Source: an uncultured Flavobacteriaceae bacterium (GTDB lineage Bacteria; Bacteroidota; Bacteroidia; Flavobacteriales; Flavobacteriaceae). Taken from it: a stretch of DNA of 64,000 nucleotides. Numbering within the stretch: the first letter of the stretch is position 1; each line of letters opens with the position of its first letter. A program made the translations under genes and the position numbers. Shown piece after piece: positions 37,184 through 46,042 of this stretch. The notes beneath the pieces were generated by a model. The model saw only the letters and a list, made by a program, of their open reading frames with translations, had not been told where the DNA came from and made no database searches. The DNA lies in the NCBI GenBank assembly GCA_947501845.1, contig CANMXP010000006.1, positions 62,001 to 126,000 on the forward strand, given 5' to 3'.

Positions 37184-37705
37184 ATGTACGAGAAAAATTA
37201 TCCGAACAAACGTTTTAAGCTTACTCTTCAATTTTTAAAAAAACACATTTCTAATTCTGAGACTATTTTAGATTTAGGCGTTGTTAATCCGTTTACAAAA
37301 ATCATGCAGGAAAACGGGTATTCTGTTGAAAACACGCTTGGTGAAGATATCGACTTAGATACTTCTATCATTGAAAACTCTAATTCGGATGTGGTAACCG
37401 CTTTTGAGATTTTTGAACATTTATTATCTCCATTCACTGTTTTACGATCTGTAAAAGCAGACAAGTTAGTAGCGAGTGTTCCCCTTAAATTATGGTTTTC
37501 TTCTGCCTATAGAAGCAAAACTGATATGTTAGACAGGCATTACCATGAGTTTGAAGATTGGCAATTCGACTGGTTGCTGGAAAAAGCTGGCTGGAAAATT
37601 ATAGACAGAAAAAAATGGACACATCCTGTAAAAAAAATAGGTGTAAGACCCATTTTACGCTGGTTTACTCCTAGATATTATATTATATATGCCGAAAGGG
37701 TTTAA
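37184..37705 (+). CDS. Class I SAM-dependent methyltransferase (methyltransferase-11 like)
   Basis: 173 residues. SAM-binding loop ETILDLGVVNPFTKIM; the acidic position after the second strand (GEDIDLD) and DVVTAFEIFEHLLSP fit the type 11 methyltransferase fold; the C-terminal domain ends RYYIIYAERV. Coupled to the KAS III gene by 2 bp. Its last nine codons plus stop are duplicated at 41587-41617 with only synonymous differences, directly before the glycosyltransferase gene; the operon was evidently interrupted here. Confidence 0.88.
   Translation: MYEKNYPNKRFKLTLQFLKKHISNSETILDLGVVNPFTKIMQENGYSVENTLGEDIDLDTSIIENSNSDVVTAFEIFEHLLSPFTVLRSVKADKLVASVPLKLWFSSAYRSKTDMLDRHYHEFEDWQFDWLLEKAGWKIIDRKKWTHPVKKIGVRPILRWFTPRYYIIYAERV
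37675..37705 (+). repeat. 31-bp direct repeat, left copy (3' end of methyltransferase gene)
   Basis: Starts within the codons for RYYIIYAERV and ends exactly at the stop. It matches 41587-41617 at 28 of 31 positions; the three differences (ATA/ATT, GCC/GCA, AGG/AGA) are all synonymous. With the right copy it bounds the inserted three-gene segment. Confidence 0.75.
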
Positions 37706-37776
37706 TTAGATGTTAATGACATCAAAATAATTGAGTTGTTTTTTCATTTTAATATCATGTCTTATTTGAAATGGTA

Positions 37777-38481
37777 CTACTTCAACATAAATGCCACTTG
37801 CCTATAATTGTTAACAGCTCCTATAAACTCAAATTGCCATTTATTATTAGTACATCTTTTAAATATTTCGAACGCCTCAAATTCATGATCATGGCTTGAA
37901 AACTCATCAAATATGAGTATATCATTTGTTTTAAGCTTAGGAAATATTTGAAACAGCACAAAAAGTGTTGACGAGAACAAATCTGCATCCAAATGGTATA
38001 CACATTGCTCATTAAAGTCACTAGCTGATAATGTTTTATAAACCGAATCCTGAAACCAACCTTTTACAAAGCTTACTCGACTATCATTTATATTTGGGAA
38101 GCTTCCTTTCTGATCAAAATGACCTTCTTTTTTATCTTCCCAACTCTCTGGGAGTCCCTCAAATGAATCAAAACCAACAAAACGCGATGTTTCTACTTGG
38201 TTAGTTTCAGACCATTTTTTAATCATATCACCACCAGCAACTCCAAACTCGTAATAGTAAATAGGTTTGTTTTTTAATGTCTCCAAAAGTTTGTCATGAA
38301 GCTGAAACCTGTTTTTGTACGTTGCCGATTTGTTATAATAATCGTTGATTTCACCTTTATTTCTATTTTCGCCCATAAAGGCAACAAACTCCATGTATTT
38401 AAAAACAATATGAAAAGGTTTGCATAGCCTTTTTAAAAATTTATATAGTTTCGTTTTTGACAAAAAGGGATGAAATGGCAT
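37777..38481 (-). CDS. TylF/macrocin-type O-methyltransferase-like protein
   Basis: 234 residues. SAM-binding core YYYEFGVAGGDMIKKW, then RFVGFDSFEGLPESWED (typical FDSFEGLP of TylF/MycF sugar O-methyltransferases), YHLDADLFSSTLFVLF and ILIFDEFSSHDHEFEAF with metal-binding acidic residues. Probably methylates a sugar hydroxyl of a surface glycan. It is the last of three minus-strand genes in the insert and starts 1 bp after the stop of the FkbH-like gene. Confidence 0.88.
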   Translation of the reverse strand: MPFHPFLSKTKLYKFLKRLCKPFHIVFKYMEFVAFMGENRNKGEINDYYNKSATYKNRFQLHDKLLETLKNKPIYYYEFGVAGGDMIKKWSETNQVETSRFVGFDSFEGLPESWEDKKEGHFDQKGSFPNINDSRVSFVKGWFQDSVYKTLSASDFNEQCVYHLDADLFSSTLFVLFQIFPKLKTNDILIFDEFSSHDHEFEAFEIFKRCTNNKWQFEFIGAVNNYRQVAFMLK

Positions 38482-38482
38482 A

Positions 38483-40276
38483 TTATTTACTTTCTATTAC
38501 CGTTATTATATTATCGTTATGTATGTCTCTATTCTGACTAAATCTTAGCTCCCGAAAAGCACCTTCTTTTTGTATGGTTTCAAATCCAAAATCATAAAAA
38601 ACCTGAGCAGAGAATTTATTTTTTTCTGTATGATTGTACTTAACCCAAAAATCGCCCGATTCAAGATAACGTTCTAATATATGAGTTAAAAAAGCGTGTT
38701 CTACCCTTTTGCTCTGGATACGGCAACTAAACATCAAATCAACTAATCGGTTTTTAGATTTTTTAATAATACCAAACCCAATAATTCCATAGTCGCCAAA
38801 TCGGTCTTTACATCTTAATATATAAGCAGAAAGATCAGTATTACCATAGATATTGGAAATATCATCTTTGGTATATCGATTGCCCGAAAAATTCATTTGA
38901 TTGGTCCTTTGAGTAAGTTCATAGACTCTTTCAAAATGTGCTTCCTTCAAGGGTTCTATTTCTAATTCAATATTACAGGTATGGAGAAAGTCAAAATATT
39001 CACCTTCATAATCATCTGAAAGTTTTTTCCTTTTAGCTTCGTTTGCATAAAATGTCTTTCGGTTGGCACTTTCATTAGTAATCGGAACTTGAAGCGCTTC
39101 CAAATCTGGTATCGTTTGGTAATGGACGGCATCTATTAACCTCACTTGGGGAAGCGTCATTTCAATCTCCTTTCTTTCAAATTCGGAATCATCAATGAAT
39201 AAAAACGTATTGATATTAATATTAAGATCAAGCGCTATTTCTTTTAGGCTTTTACTTTTGGGTAACCATGAAATTTTAGGATGAATAAAAAAATCTTCAA
39301 TACCAAAATGTTTTAATGCAGCCATGGCAGTATCGTAATCATTTTTACTTGCTATAGAATTTACAATACCCCTATCTTCTACATACTTTAAAATTTCTTT
39401 AATACCTTCTTTAAGTTTTAGTTTTTCAATACCATCTTCTACTAGAATACCACTCCACATCGTATGATCTAAATCCCAAACAATGCATTTAATTTTTTTA
39501 GCTGCTTGGTCTGCCTGTTGGTAATCCTTCAATTGCACAAACTCGGTTGTTCCAAAATATAAAGGGGTTTGACTATTAATAGCTTCAGGAATAAAGTTAA
39601 TACGATAAGGTATTTCTATTTTCACCCTTTTTGCAATCTCATCAAATGGAATCATTTCTTTATGATACCCAGGTTTCAACTCAATTCGGTATTGAAAAGG
39701 AATTTTACTGTACTTTTGATCGTCATTTCTAATTACCAAACCCAAAGGTATCATAGTATCAGTAGGATTATAAACTTCCAGTAAGAAACCATTTGGAGTT
39801 TTTGTTCCTCTATTTTGTTCACTTATTATTTTATTCTTTTTCTGGCTATATCTCTTTTGAATTATTTTTTTTCTAATGAATTTTGGAGGAACAAAATGCA
39901 CCAATCTTGAAAGTTTCAATTCTCTTTCCTCTAAGCTTTCAATTTCACTACAGTCGTATAACTCATTATTTCCTTGAGTCGCCAATACACCCCATTTTTT
40001 AAATTGAATCTTTAATATCTGGGAAACTTTGTTTGCTCTATTAGGATGAATTACCCGTTCTATACCTTCAACAAATCGTTGACATTTCCCATCAATTCTA
40101 GGTGAATATAAATCGCAGGTTTTAAAACATGAAGGCATGGCGCATTCAGTACAGTGCTCAGTCCAATGAAGCATACTTCGACACTTTATACCTCTATAGG
40201 TACCTGAGAATTCCTCCCAAACCTCCTGAGGCAAATCTTCTTGAATAGTTTTAATATATACTTCTGATTCGTACAT
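38483..40276 (-). CDS. FkbH-like HAD-IIIC/GNAT protein with Cys-rich N-terminal domain
   Basis: 597 residues. N-terminal Cys-rich module: Cys32, then C42-x2-C45-x4-C50-x3-C54 and Cys65 in HCTECAMPSCFKTCDLYSPR, a metal- or Fe-S-binding pattern. Residues about 160-250 form a beta-rich domain. From 262 on is the FkbH-like part: HAD motif WDLDHTMWSG (Asp268, Asp270), IASKNDYDTAM, FIDDSEFERKEI, then a GNAT-like domain (ELTQRTNQMNFSGNRYTKDD ... FGDYGIIGFGII). FkbH proteins load glyceryl units from 1,3-bisphosphoglycerate onto carrier proteins; here a glycan-decorating role is more likely. The N-terminal module is not part of standard FkbH. Confidence 0.85.
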   Translation of the reverse strand: MYESEVYIKTIQEDLPQEVWEEFSGTYRGIKCRSMLHWTEHCTECAMPSCFKTCDLYSPRIDGKCQRFVEGIERVIHPNRANKVSQILKIQFKKWGVLATQGNNELYDCSEIESLEERELKLSRLVHFVPPKFIRKKIIQKRYSQKKNKIISEQNRGTKTPNGFLLEVYNPTDTMIPLGLVIRNDDQKYSKIPFQYRIELKPGYHKEMIPFDEIAKRVKIEIPYRINFIPEAINSQTPLYFGTTEFVQLKDYQQADQAAKKIKCIVWDLDHTMWSGILVEDGIEKLKLKEGIKEILKYVEDRGIVNSIASKNDYDTAMAALKHFGIEDFFIHPKISWLPKSKSLKEIALDLNININTFLFIDDSEFERKEIEMTLPQVRLIDAVHYQTIPDLEALQVPITNESANRKTFYANEAKRKKLSDDYEGEYFDFLHTCNIELEIEPLKEAHFERVYELTQRTNQMNFSGNRYTKDDISNIYGNTDLSAYILRCKDRFGDYGIIGFGIIKKSKNRLVDLMFSCRIQSKRVEHAFLTHILERYLESGDFWVKYNHTEKNKFSAQVFYDFGFETIQKEGAFRELRFSQNRDIHNDNIITVIESK

Positions 40277-40391
40277 GTTGATTAAGCTTCCGGTATAATA
40301 ATGAGCATATCATTTTTATAAATCGCTTAGGCTATTTTTATATTGTAAATATAAACGAAGTCTTTTTATCGATGCCTATTTTATTTAGCTT

Positions 40392-41387
40392 TTAATATCT
40401 TTTAATATGATATTTACCAATTACTTTATTAAAATATTTATAAAGGTTTTCTTGAACTATTCTTTTTTCTGTTTGCTTAGTTGGATTTTCAAGTGAAAAT
40501 CGTTGGATTATACGATCATCCATATCTTTTTTCAAACCAGAATTACCAAAAATCTTTATATTACTATCGTATTCCAACAGTGATTCTATTAATTTTTTGG
40601 AAATGGATCTGTCTGAAAAAGGGAATGAAAAAAAGGAATAACTAATATTAAAATGACGCTTTAGCCAATCTATAGAATTAATTATTTCCGCTTTCTGTTC
40701 TTCATATGATAGTTGAATAAGCGGGGGATGCGTCATTGTATGGCCTCCAAAATAGAATCCATCGTCTACCATTTCTTGAATTTGTTCTTTTGTAATATAT
40801 GGTTTATGACTTTTTAAATAGGCTTCTATATTTATATTTAAAAAGTTTAAAACATCATTAACCTTTCCCCTCTCCGTATATTTAATATTTGTGAATTTTT
40901 GCTTGAATTCTTCTATGTTATGATAAGAAAAAGAAAATATTTCACTTATTTTATCTAAACTGGATTTTTCATAATTTTTACTTTTCAAGTTAGAAATTAT
41001 TATACTTATATAATGCTTATATAAACCTTCTCTATTATCAACAAAACTTGGATTTATAAAGAATATAGCCTTAATATTCTTTTTCTTTAAGATAGGATAA
41101 ACCTCAGTATATATCTCTTGCAAACCATCGTCAAAAGAAAGTAAAAAGCTATTTTTTTTAAGGCTGTTTTCTAATAAATTTTTCGGATCTAGAGATTTAT
41201 AATGACTATTTAAAATATCAATATCAAATAAAAATTGTTCTTTGTTTTTAAATGAATATAGATTTTCAATATGGTCTACTTTGATATCCTTTATTATATG
41301 GTAATATGGAAATATACTCTGATTCTTAAATACTGGTAAAAATCTTTTATCAGAGACTTTGTATAAAATGTCTTTTACAATTCCCAT
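40392..41387 (-). CDS. Polysaccharide deacetylase (NodB-like) family protein
   Basis: 331 residues, no signal peptide. NodB motif 1 is SFDDGLQEIYTEVYPIL (metal and catalytic Asp pair), motif 2 is GGHTMTHPPLIQLS (H-x3-H metal ligands), followed by FSFPFSDRSISKKLI (the R/F-P-F region). It probably N- or O-deacetylates a sugar in an intracellular glycan precursor or acts in capsule assembly. First gene of the inserted minus-strand trio, 115 bp from the FkbH-like gene. Confidence 0.88.
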   Translation of the reverse strand: MGIVKDILYKVSDKRFLPVFKNQSIFPYYHIIKDIKVDHIENLYSFKNKEQFLFDIDILNSHYKSLDPKNLLENSLKKNSFLLSFDDGLQEIYTEVYPILKKKNIKAIFFINPSFVDNREGLYKHYISIIISNLKSKNYEKSSLDKISEIFSFSYHNIEEFKQKFTNIKYTERGKVNDVLNFLNINIEAYLKSHKPYITKEQIQEMVDDGFYFGGHTMTHPPLIQLSYEEQKAEIINSIDWLKRHFNISYSFFSFPFSDRSISKKLIESLLEYDSNIKIFGNSGLKKDMDDRIIQRFSLENPTKQTEKRIVQENLYKYFNKVIGKYHIKRY

Positions 41388-41428
41388 AATGGCTAAGTTA
41401 AAGTGTCAAATCATATACTTTGGCTTAT

Positions 41429-41450
41429 TTCGACTACGCTCCATACAAGC
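41429..41450. repeat. Dispersed repeat, family B, in the insert's right flank
   Basis: ttcgactacgctcc flanked by tggctt (41421) and aagcca (41447), an imperfect inverted arrangement, matches the family B core. It lies between the deacetylase gene and the methyltransferase remnant. Confidence 0.4.
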
Positions 41451-41586
41451 CACTCAATATAACCTAAAGTCGAGATGTTTTGTTTTTCAAAAATAACAAT
41501 TAACAACACGAAACAAAGTTATTTCTTTTTTAACAATGAAACATTATCTACAGGCATTTTCATAATGGCGCAAATATTATACTTCA

Positions 41587-41617
41587 ATATTATATTATTT
41601 ATGCAGAAAGAGTTTAA
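41587..41617 (+). pseudogene. Remnant of methyltransferase 3' end (right copy of direct repeat)
   Basis: Encodes YYIIYAERV and stop, the exact C-terminus of the methyltransferase at 37184-37705, with three synonymous changes. The glycosyltransferase start codon follows 2 bp after this stop, matching the tight spacing elsewhere in the operon. Upstream of it the match ends abruptly. This is best explained as the original gene junction left behind when 3.9 kb was inserted. Confidence 0.75.
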
Positions 41618-41619
41618 CT

Positions 41620-42507
41620 TTGAATAAACAAACTTCAATTTTGAATTTCTATATCATAATCCCCGCTCATAACGAACAAAGCTCTATAGGTCTCACTTTA
41701 GATTCGTTGTCCAAGCAGACGTTACCTCCAAAACGCTTAGTGGTTGTAAATGATAACTCGACAGACAAAACGCAAGATATTGTTGAGGCTTATGCCGAAA
41801 AACACCCATGGATTTCTTTAGTAAACTCTAAATCCTCTAACGAGCATTTACCTGGTTCAAAAATCATCAATGCCTTTTACAAAGGTTATGAGATTCTAGA
41901 TGACAACTATGATGTGATTTGTAAATTTGATGCTGATTTAATTTTTCCGAATACTTATTTAGAACAACTATCCAATCACTATAAAACCAGTGAAAAACTA
42001 GGTATGGCTTCTGGTTTTTGCTATATAGAAAAAAACAATAATTGGGTATTGGAAAACTTAACCCGGAAAGACCACATTCGTGGTGCATTAAAAGCTTATA
42101 GAAAAACTTGTTTTCTCCAAATTGGAAAACTCAAACCGTCCATGGGCTGGGATACCGTTGATGAATTATTGGCTAAATTTTATAATTGGGAAATTTTAAC
42201 CGATGCATCTTTAAAAGTGAAGCATCTAAAACCAACGGGAATTAGTTACAATAAGGCTTCAAAATATTTACAGGGGGAAGCCATGTACAAAATGCGATAT
42301 GGATTAATTATCACCTTAATTTCTGCTTTGAAATTAGCTTATAAAAAGCGAAGTCTTACTTTATTCAAAAATTATATGTCTGGTTATTTTAAAGCTAAAA
42401 AAAGTAAAATGCCCTATTTAGTATCAGAACAGGAAGGCATATTTATTCGTGATTTACGTTGGAATGGTATAAAAAACTCTTTGTTTTTAAAAAGCAAAAG
42501 AAGCTAA
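41620..42507 (+). CDS. Family 2 glycosyltransferase
   Basis: 295 residues. GT-A fold with FYIIIPAHNEQSSIGLTLDS, VVNDNSTDKTQDIV and the DxD metal motif in CKFDADLIFPNTYLE. Start TTG at 41620; no ATG precedes the catalytic core. The start lies 2 bp after the stop of a methyltransferase 3'-end remnant, so it was once coupled to the KAS III-methyltransferase operon and is now 3.9 kb away. Probably adds a sugar to a lipid or envelope glycan together with those enzymes. Confidence 0.9.
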   Translation: MNKQTSILNFYIIIPAHNEQSSIGLTLDSLSKQTLPPKRLVVVNDNSTDKTQDIVEAYAEKHPWISLVNSKSSNEHLPGSKIINAFYKGYEILDDNYDVICKFDADLIFPNTYLEQLSNHYKTSEKLGMASGFCYIEKNNNWVLENLTRKDHIRGALKAYRKTCFLQIGKLKPSMGWDTVDELLAKFYNWEILTDASLKVKHLKPTGISYNKASKYLQGEAMYKMRYGLIITLISALKLAYKKRSLTLFKNYMSGYFKAKKSKMPYLVSEQEGIFIRDLRWNGIKNSLFLKSKRS

Positions 42508-42531
42508 CCATTTCAAGCCAACTTCTTTTGC
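42494..42531. terminator. Hairpin at the glycosyltransferase 3' end
   Basis: Perfect 10-bp inverted repeat gcaaaagaag / cttcttttgc spanning the stop codon, with an 18-nt loop, between convergent genes. No strong T-run follows, so its role as terminator is uncertain. Confidence 0.4.
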
Positions 42532-42556
42532 AAGGGATCAACACAAAATAAGACCT

Positions 42557-45500
42557 TTATTCTACAAGTAATCTTTTTACTGTTTTTATAGAATTATCTT
42601 TATTCGTAATACTAACCAAATAAAGTCCTTGGGGTAATGAACTAATATTCAAATTAATAGTTTTCTTATTTTCAGATTTCATATTAACAGATTTATTAAT
42701 AACCTCTCGACTAGAAAAATTATAAATTTTCACCGTTACATCTTCGTCATCAATTCCCGATAAATCAATTTTCAAGTTATTCCTAGCAGGGTTAGGGTGC
42801 ATAGAAATTTTAGCAGATTTACTTTCATGATGATTAGCATAATTAATCAAATCGCAAACAGCACTATCCGATGGAAATCTAAAAACGGGGATTGGGTTTG
42901 ATAAATCATAGCAGCCAGATAAATCGGTAAACGCATTATTACCTTGTTCCGCTCCATATATGGTGTTGAAACTCAAATGCCAAATTAAACAAACTCCAGG
43001 TCCAGCACCATCAAAATTAACAACATCTGGTGATGGTGGCAAACCAAGAATATTGCCTTCTACATCGGTAACAACCCATTGTGAGTTATATCCTTTATTA
43101 TTATGTAATTTTATTCCTGTAGCGAAATCATCATTGCCATCGCCTTCACAGAACAAGTATAATCCACCAGCTTTAATATAACCACCATTAAGATCGCACA
43201 CTGGTTCAACTTTATCAGTTCTAATAACCTCTATTGGGTTTGATAAACTGTAACAACCTATCAAGTCGGAGGCATTCTTTCCTTGCTCTGCGCCTTCTAT
43301 GTCGCCATCAAAGCTTAAGTGCCATACTAGGCAGGTGCCTTGTCCAGCTCCGTCAAAATCCACAACATAAGGGCTTGGTGGTAAACCTAAAATATTGCCT
43401 TCTGCATCGGTAACTACCCATTGCGAGTTTCCTCCAGAGTTACCTTCCAAGGTTATCGCACCTTCTGGGATGTTATCGGCTACACCGTCACCAACAGTGA
43501 ACTCAAATGGCCCTCCAGACAAGGTACCTCCCTTGGGCTCGTTCCTTACCACTTCTATAGGATTGGATAAATCGTAATCACCTACCAAATCGGATGCGTT
43601 CTTTCCTTGCTCAGCACCTTCTATATTGCCATTAAAACTTAGGTGCCATACCAAACAGGTGCCTGGTCCAGCTCCATCAAAGTCCACAACATATGGAGTT
43701 GGTGGCAAACCTAAAATATTACCATCTGCATCGGTAACTACCCACTGAGAGTTTTCTCCTGAATTACCTTCTAAAGTAATAGCGCCTTCTGGAATGTTAT
43801 CGGCAATACCATCTCCCACACAATATTCAAATGGGCCTCCCGACAGCGTACCGCCATCTATTGCCGAGTTTCTTATAACCTCTATTGGGTTTGACAAACT
43901 GTAACAGCCTATCAAGTCGGAGGCATTCTTTCCTTGCTCTGCGCCTTCTATATCACCATTAAAACTTAGGTGCCATACCAAACAGGTGCCTTGTCCAGCT
44001 CCGTCAAAATCCACAACATAAGGACTTGGTGGTAAACCTAAAATATTGCCTTCTGCATCGGTAACTACCCATTGCGAGTTTCCTCCAGAGTTACCTTCCA
44101 AGGTTATCGCGCCTTCTGGAATGTTATCGGATACACCGTCACTAACAGTGAACTCAAATGGCCCTCCAGACAAGGTCCCACCTTTAGGCTCGTTCCTTAC
44201 CACTTCTATAGGATTGGATAAATCGTAATCACCTACCAAATCGGATGCGTTCTTTCCTTGCTCAGCACCTTCTATATCTCCATTAAAACTTAGGTGCCAT
44301 ACCAAACAGGTGCCTGCACCTGCGCCATCAAAGTCTACAACATATGGAGTTGGTGGCAAGCCTAAGATATTACCTTCTGCATCGGTAACTACCCATTGGG
44401 AATTTGCCCCAGCATTACCTTCCAAAGTAATAGCACCTTCTGGAATATTATCGGCAATACCATCTCCTACACAATATTCAAATGGGCCTCCCGACAGCGT
44501 ACCACCGTCTACTTTTGCATAATTTCTAATAACTTCAATAGAATTCGACAGACTGTAACAGCCTACCAGGTCGGAGGCATTCTTTCCTTGTTCTGCACCT
44601 TCTATGTCGCCATCAAAGCTTAAGTGCCATACCAAACAGGTGCCTGGTCCAGCTCCATCAAAATCCACAACATATGGGCTTGGCGGTAAACCTAAAATAT
44701 TACCATCTGCATCGGTAACTACCCATTGGGAATTCCCTCCCGAATTACCTTCCAAGGTTATCGCGCCTTCTGGAATATTATCGGCTACACCGTCACCAAC
44801 AGTAAACTCAAATGGTCCTCCAGACAAGGTACCGCCCTTGGGCTCGTTCCTTACCACTTCTATCGGGTTGGATAAGTCGTAATCACCTACCAAATCGGAG
44901 GCATTCTTTCCTTGCTCAGCACCTTCTATCTCACCATTAAAACTTAGGTGCCACACCAAGCAGGTGCCTGGTCCAGCTCCGTCAAAGTCCACAACATATG
45001 GAGTTGGCGGCAGACCTAAGATATTACCATCTGCATCGGTAACTACCCATTGGGAATTTTCTCCCGAATTACCTTCTAAGGCGATAGCACCTTCTGGAAT
45101 GTTATCTGCAATACCATCTCCCACACAATATTCAAATGGGCCTCCCGATAGCGTACCGCCATCTATTGCCGAGTTTCTTATAACCTCGATTGGGTTTGAC
45201 AAACTGTAACAGCCTATCAGGTCGGAGGCGTTCTTTCCTTGCTCTGCGCCTTCTATGTCACCATCAAAGCTTAAGTGCCATACCAAACAGGTGCCAGGCC
45301 CTGCTCCATCAAAATCTACAACATACGGACTTGGCGGTAATCCTAAAATATTACCTTCTGCATCAGTAACCACCCATTGAGAGTTCCCTCCCGAATTACC
45401 TTCTAAAATTATGGCACCTTCCAGGATATTATCGGCTTCTTCATTTCCGACAGTGAACTCAAATGGTCCTCCCGATAAGGTGCCTCCCTTGGGGTCATTT

Positions 45501-45934
45501 CTTACTACTTCTATTGAATTGGATAAATCATACCAACCTCTTAACCTTGATAAATTCTTTCCTATCTTTAAATTTCTAACATACCACCAATACGATACAT
45601 GCCAAATTTTACAAACCCCAGCTCCCGCATTTTCAAAATCAAATGGAGGTGCTTTGGGCAAGGCCAAAATATTATTTTTATCATCGGTGATAATCCATTG
45701 TTTCTTTTTTCCTCGATCACCTCTTAGATACACATTTATAGGTGTTGAGTTTCCGTCAATACAAATTGTTGTATTATCCTTTGTGCTAATTTTACCTCCA
45801 TCAAGATACCTACCTCGCTTCTCTTGCTGAGCATCTAAATTAGAATTCATTAACAAAAAGAAAACAATTAAAAGTAGATTTCCAGCATATTGAACTGGTC
45901 GTCCAATATGACTTAAAAACTGTAGTTTCTTCAT
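42557..45934 (-). CDS. T9SS-secreted repeat protein with nine about 108-residue domains
   Basis: 1125 residues from ATG 45934 (an upstream ATG at 45991 adds 19 residues before the signal). Signal peptide, one degenerate first unit, seven near-identical units, a divergent ninth unit, and a type A T9SS sorting domain (MHPNPARNNLKIDLSG ... KTVKRLLVE). Each unit has the core NSQWVVTDADGNILGLPPSP - VVDFDGAGPGTCLVWHLSF - AEQGKNASDL. Units alternate between type A (end GCYSLSNPIEVIRN, start FEFTV) and type B (start FEYCVG, end GDYDLSNPIEVVRNEPK). Likely a surface or released adhesin-like structural protein; no catalytic site is visible. Function unproven. Confidence 0.9.
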   Translation of the reverse strand: MKKLQFLSHIGRPVQYAGNLLLIVFFLLMNSNLDAQQEKRGRYLDGGKISTKDNTTICIDGNSTPINVYLRGDRGKKKQWIITDDKNNILALPKAPPFDFENAGAGVCKIWHVSYWWYVRNLKIGKNLSRLRGWYDLSNSIEVVRNDPKGGTLSGGPFEFTVGNEEADNILEGAIILEGNSGGNSQWVVTDAEGNILGLPPSPYVVDFDGAGPGTCLVWHLSFDGDIEGAEQGKNASDLIGCYSLSNPIEVIRNSAIDGGTLSGGPFEYCVGDGIADNIPEGAIALEGNSGENSQWVVTDADGNILGLPPTPYVVDFDGAGPGTCLVWHLSFNGEIEGAEQGKNASDLVGDYDLSNPIEVVRNEPKGGTLSGGPFEFTVGDGVADNIPEGAITLEGNSGGNSQWVVTDADGNILGLPPSPYVVDFDGAGPGTCLVWHLSFDGDIEGAEQGKNASDLVGCYSLSNSIEVIRNYAKVDGGTLSGGPFEYCVGDGIADNIPEGAITLEGNAGANSQWVVTDAEGNILGLPPTPYVVDFDGAGAGTCLVWHLSFNGDIEGAEQGKNASDLVGDYDLSNPIEVVRNEPKGGTLSGGPFEFTVSDGVSDNIPEGAITLEGNSGGNSQWVVTDAEGNILGLPPSPYVVDFDGAGQGTCLVWHLSFNGDIEGAEQGKNASDLIGCYSLSNPIEVIRNSAIDGGTLSGGPFEYCVGDGIADNIPEGAITLEGNSGENSQWVVTDADGNILGLPPTPYVVDFDGAGPGTCLVWHLSFNGNIEGAEQGKNASDLVGDYDLSNPIEVVRNEPKGGTLSGGPFEFTVGDGVADNIPEGAITLEGNSGGNSQWVVTDAEGNILGLPPSPYVVDFDGAGQGTCLVWHLSFDGDIEGAEQGKNASDLIGCYSLSNPIEVIRTDKVEPVCDLNGGYIKAGGLYLFCEGDGNDDFATGIKLHNNKGYNSQWVVTDVEGNILGLPPSPDVVNFDGAGPGVCLIWHLSFNTIYGAEQGNNAFTDLSGCYDLSNPIPVFRFPSDSAVCDLINYANHHESKSAKISMHPNPARNNLKIDLSGIDDEDVTVKIYNFSSREVINKSVNMKSENKKTINLNISSLPQGLYLVSITNKDNSIKTVKRLLVE
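43200..45487 (-). repeat. Tandem array: seven about 325-bp units arranged as alternating A/B dimers
   Basis: Units 2-8 of the protein are nearly identical in DNA. Landmarks such as the segment for EVVRNEPK recur about every 650 bp (near 43536, 44193, 44842, 45494), so the amplified unit is a two-domain dimer. High nucleotide identity points to recent amplification or gene conversion; assemblers may mis-count copies here. Confidence 0.85.
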
Positions 45935-45982
45935 AATATTATTTTTTTGATTAATTAACTTTTGTAAAGCTAAATGACAAAA

Positions 45983-46020
45983 AAAGATCAAAATGTTAGC
46001 TGGCTAACATTTTGATCTTT
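45983..46020 (-). terminator. Strong terminator downstream of the nuclease gene
   Basis: Perfect 18-bp stem (arms aaagatcaaaatgttagc and its complement) around a 2-nt centre, with a U-tract in the minus-strand transcript; 22 bp after the nuclease stop codon. Confidence 0.88.
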
Positions 46021-46042
46021 AATATTTTAATAAATTAGTACG

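Noticed and set aside
37777-41387. Insert as a transposon or integrative element
   Set aside because: No transposase, integrase or terminal inverted repeats; only the 31-bp duplicated gene end supports an insertion, so recombination between alleles is preferred.
43200-45487. CRISPR-like regular repetition
   Set aside because: The period is about 325/650 bp, it is protein coding throughout, and there are no short unique spacers.
43395-45830. Several plus-strand frames of 60-139 codons repeating the same peptide
   Set aside because: They are antisense shadows of the tandem repeat array; their similarity comes from the repeated DNA.
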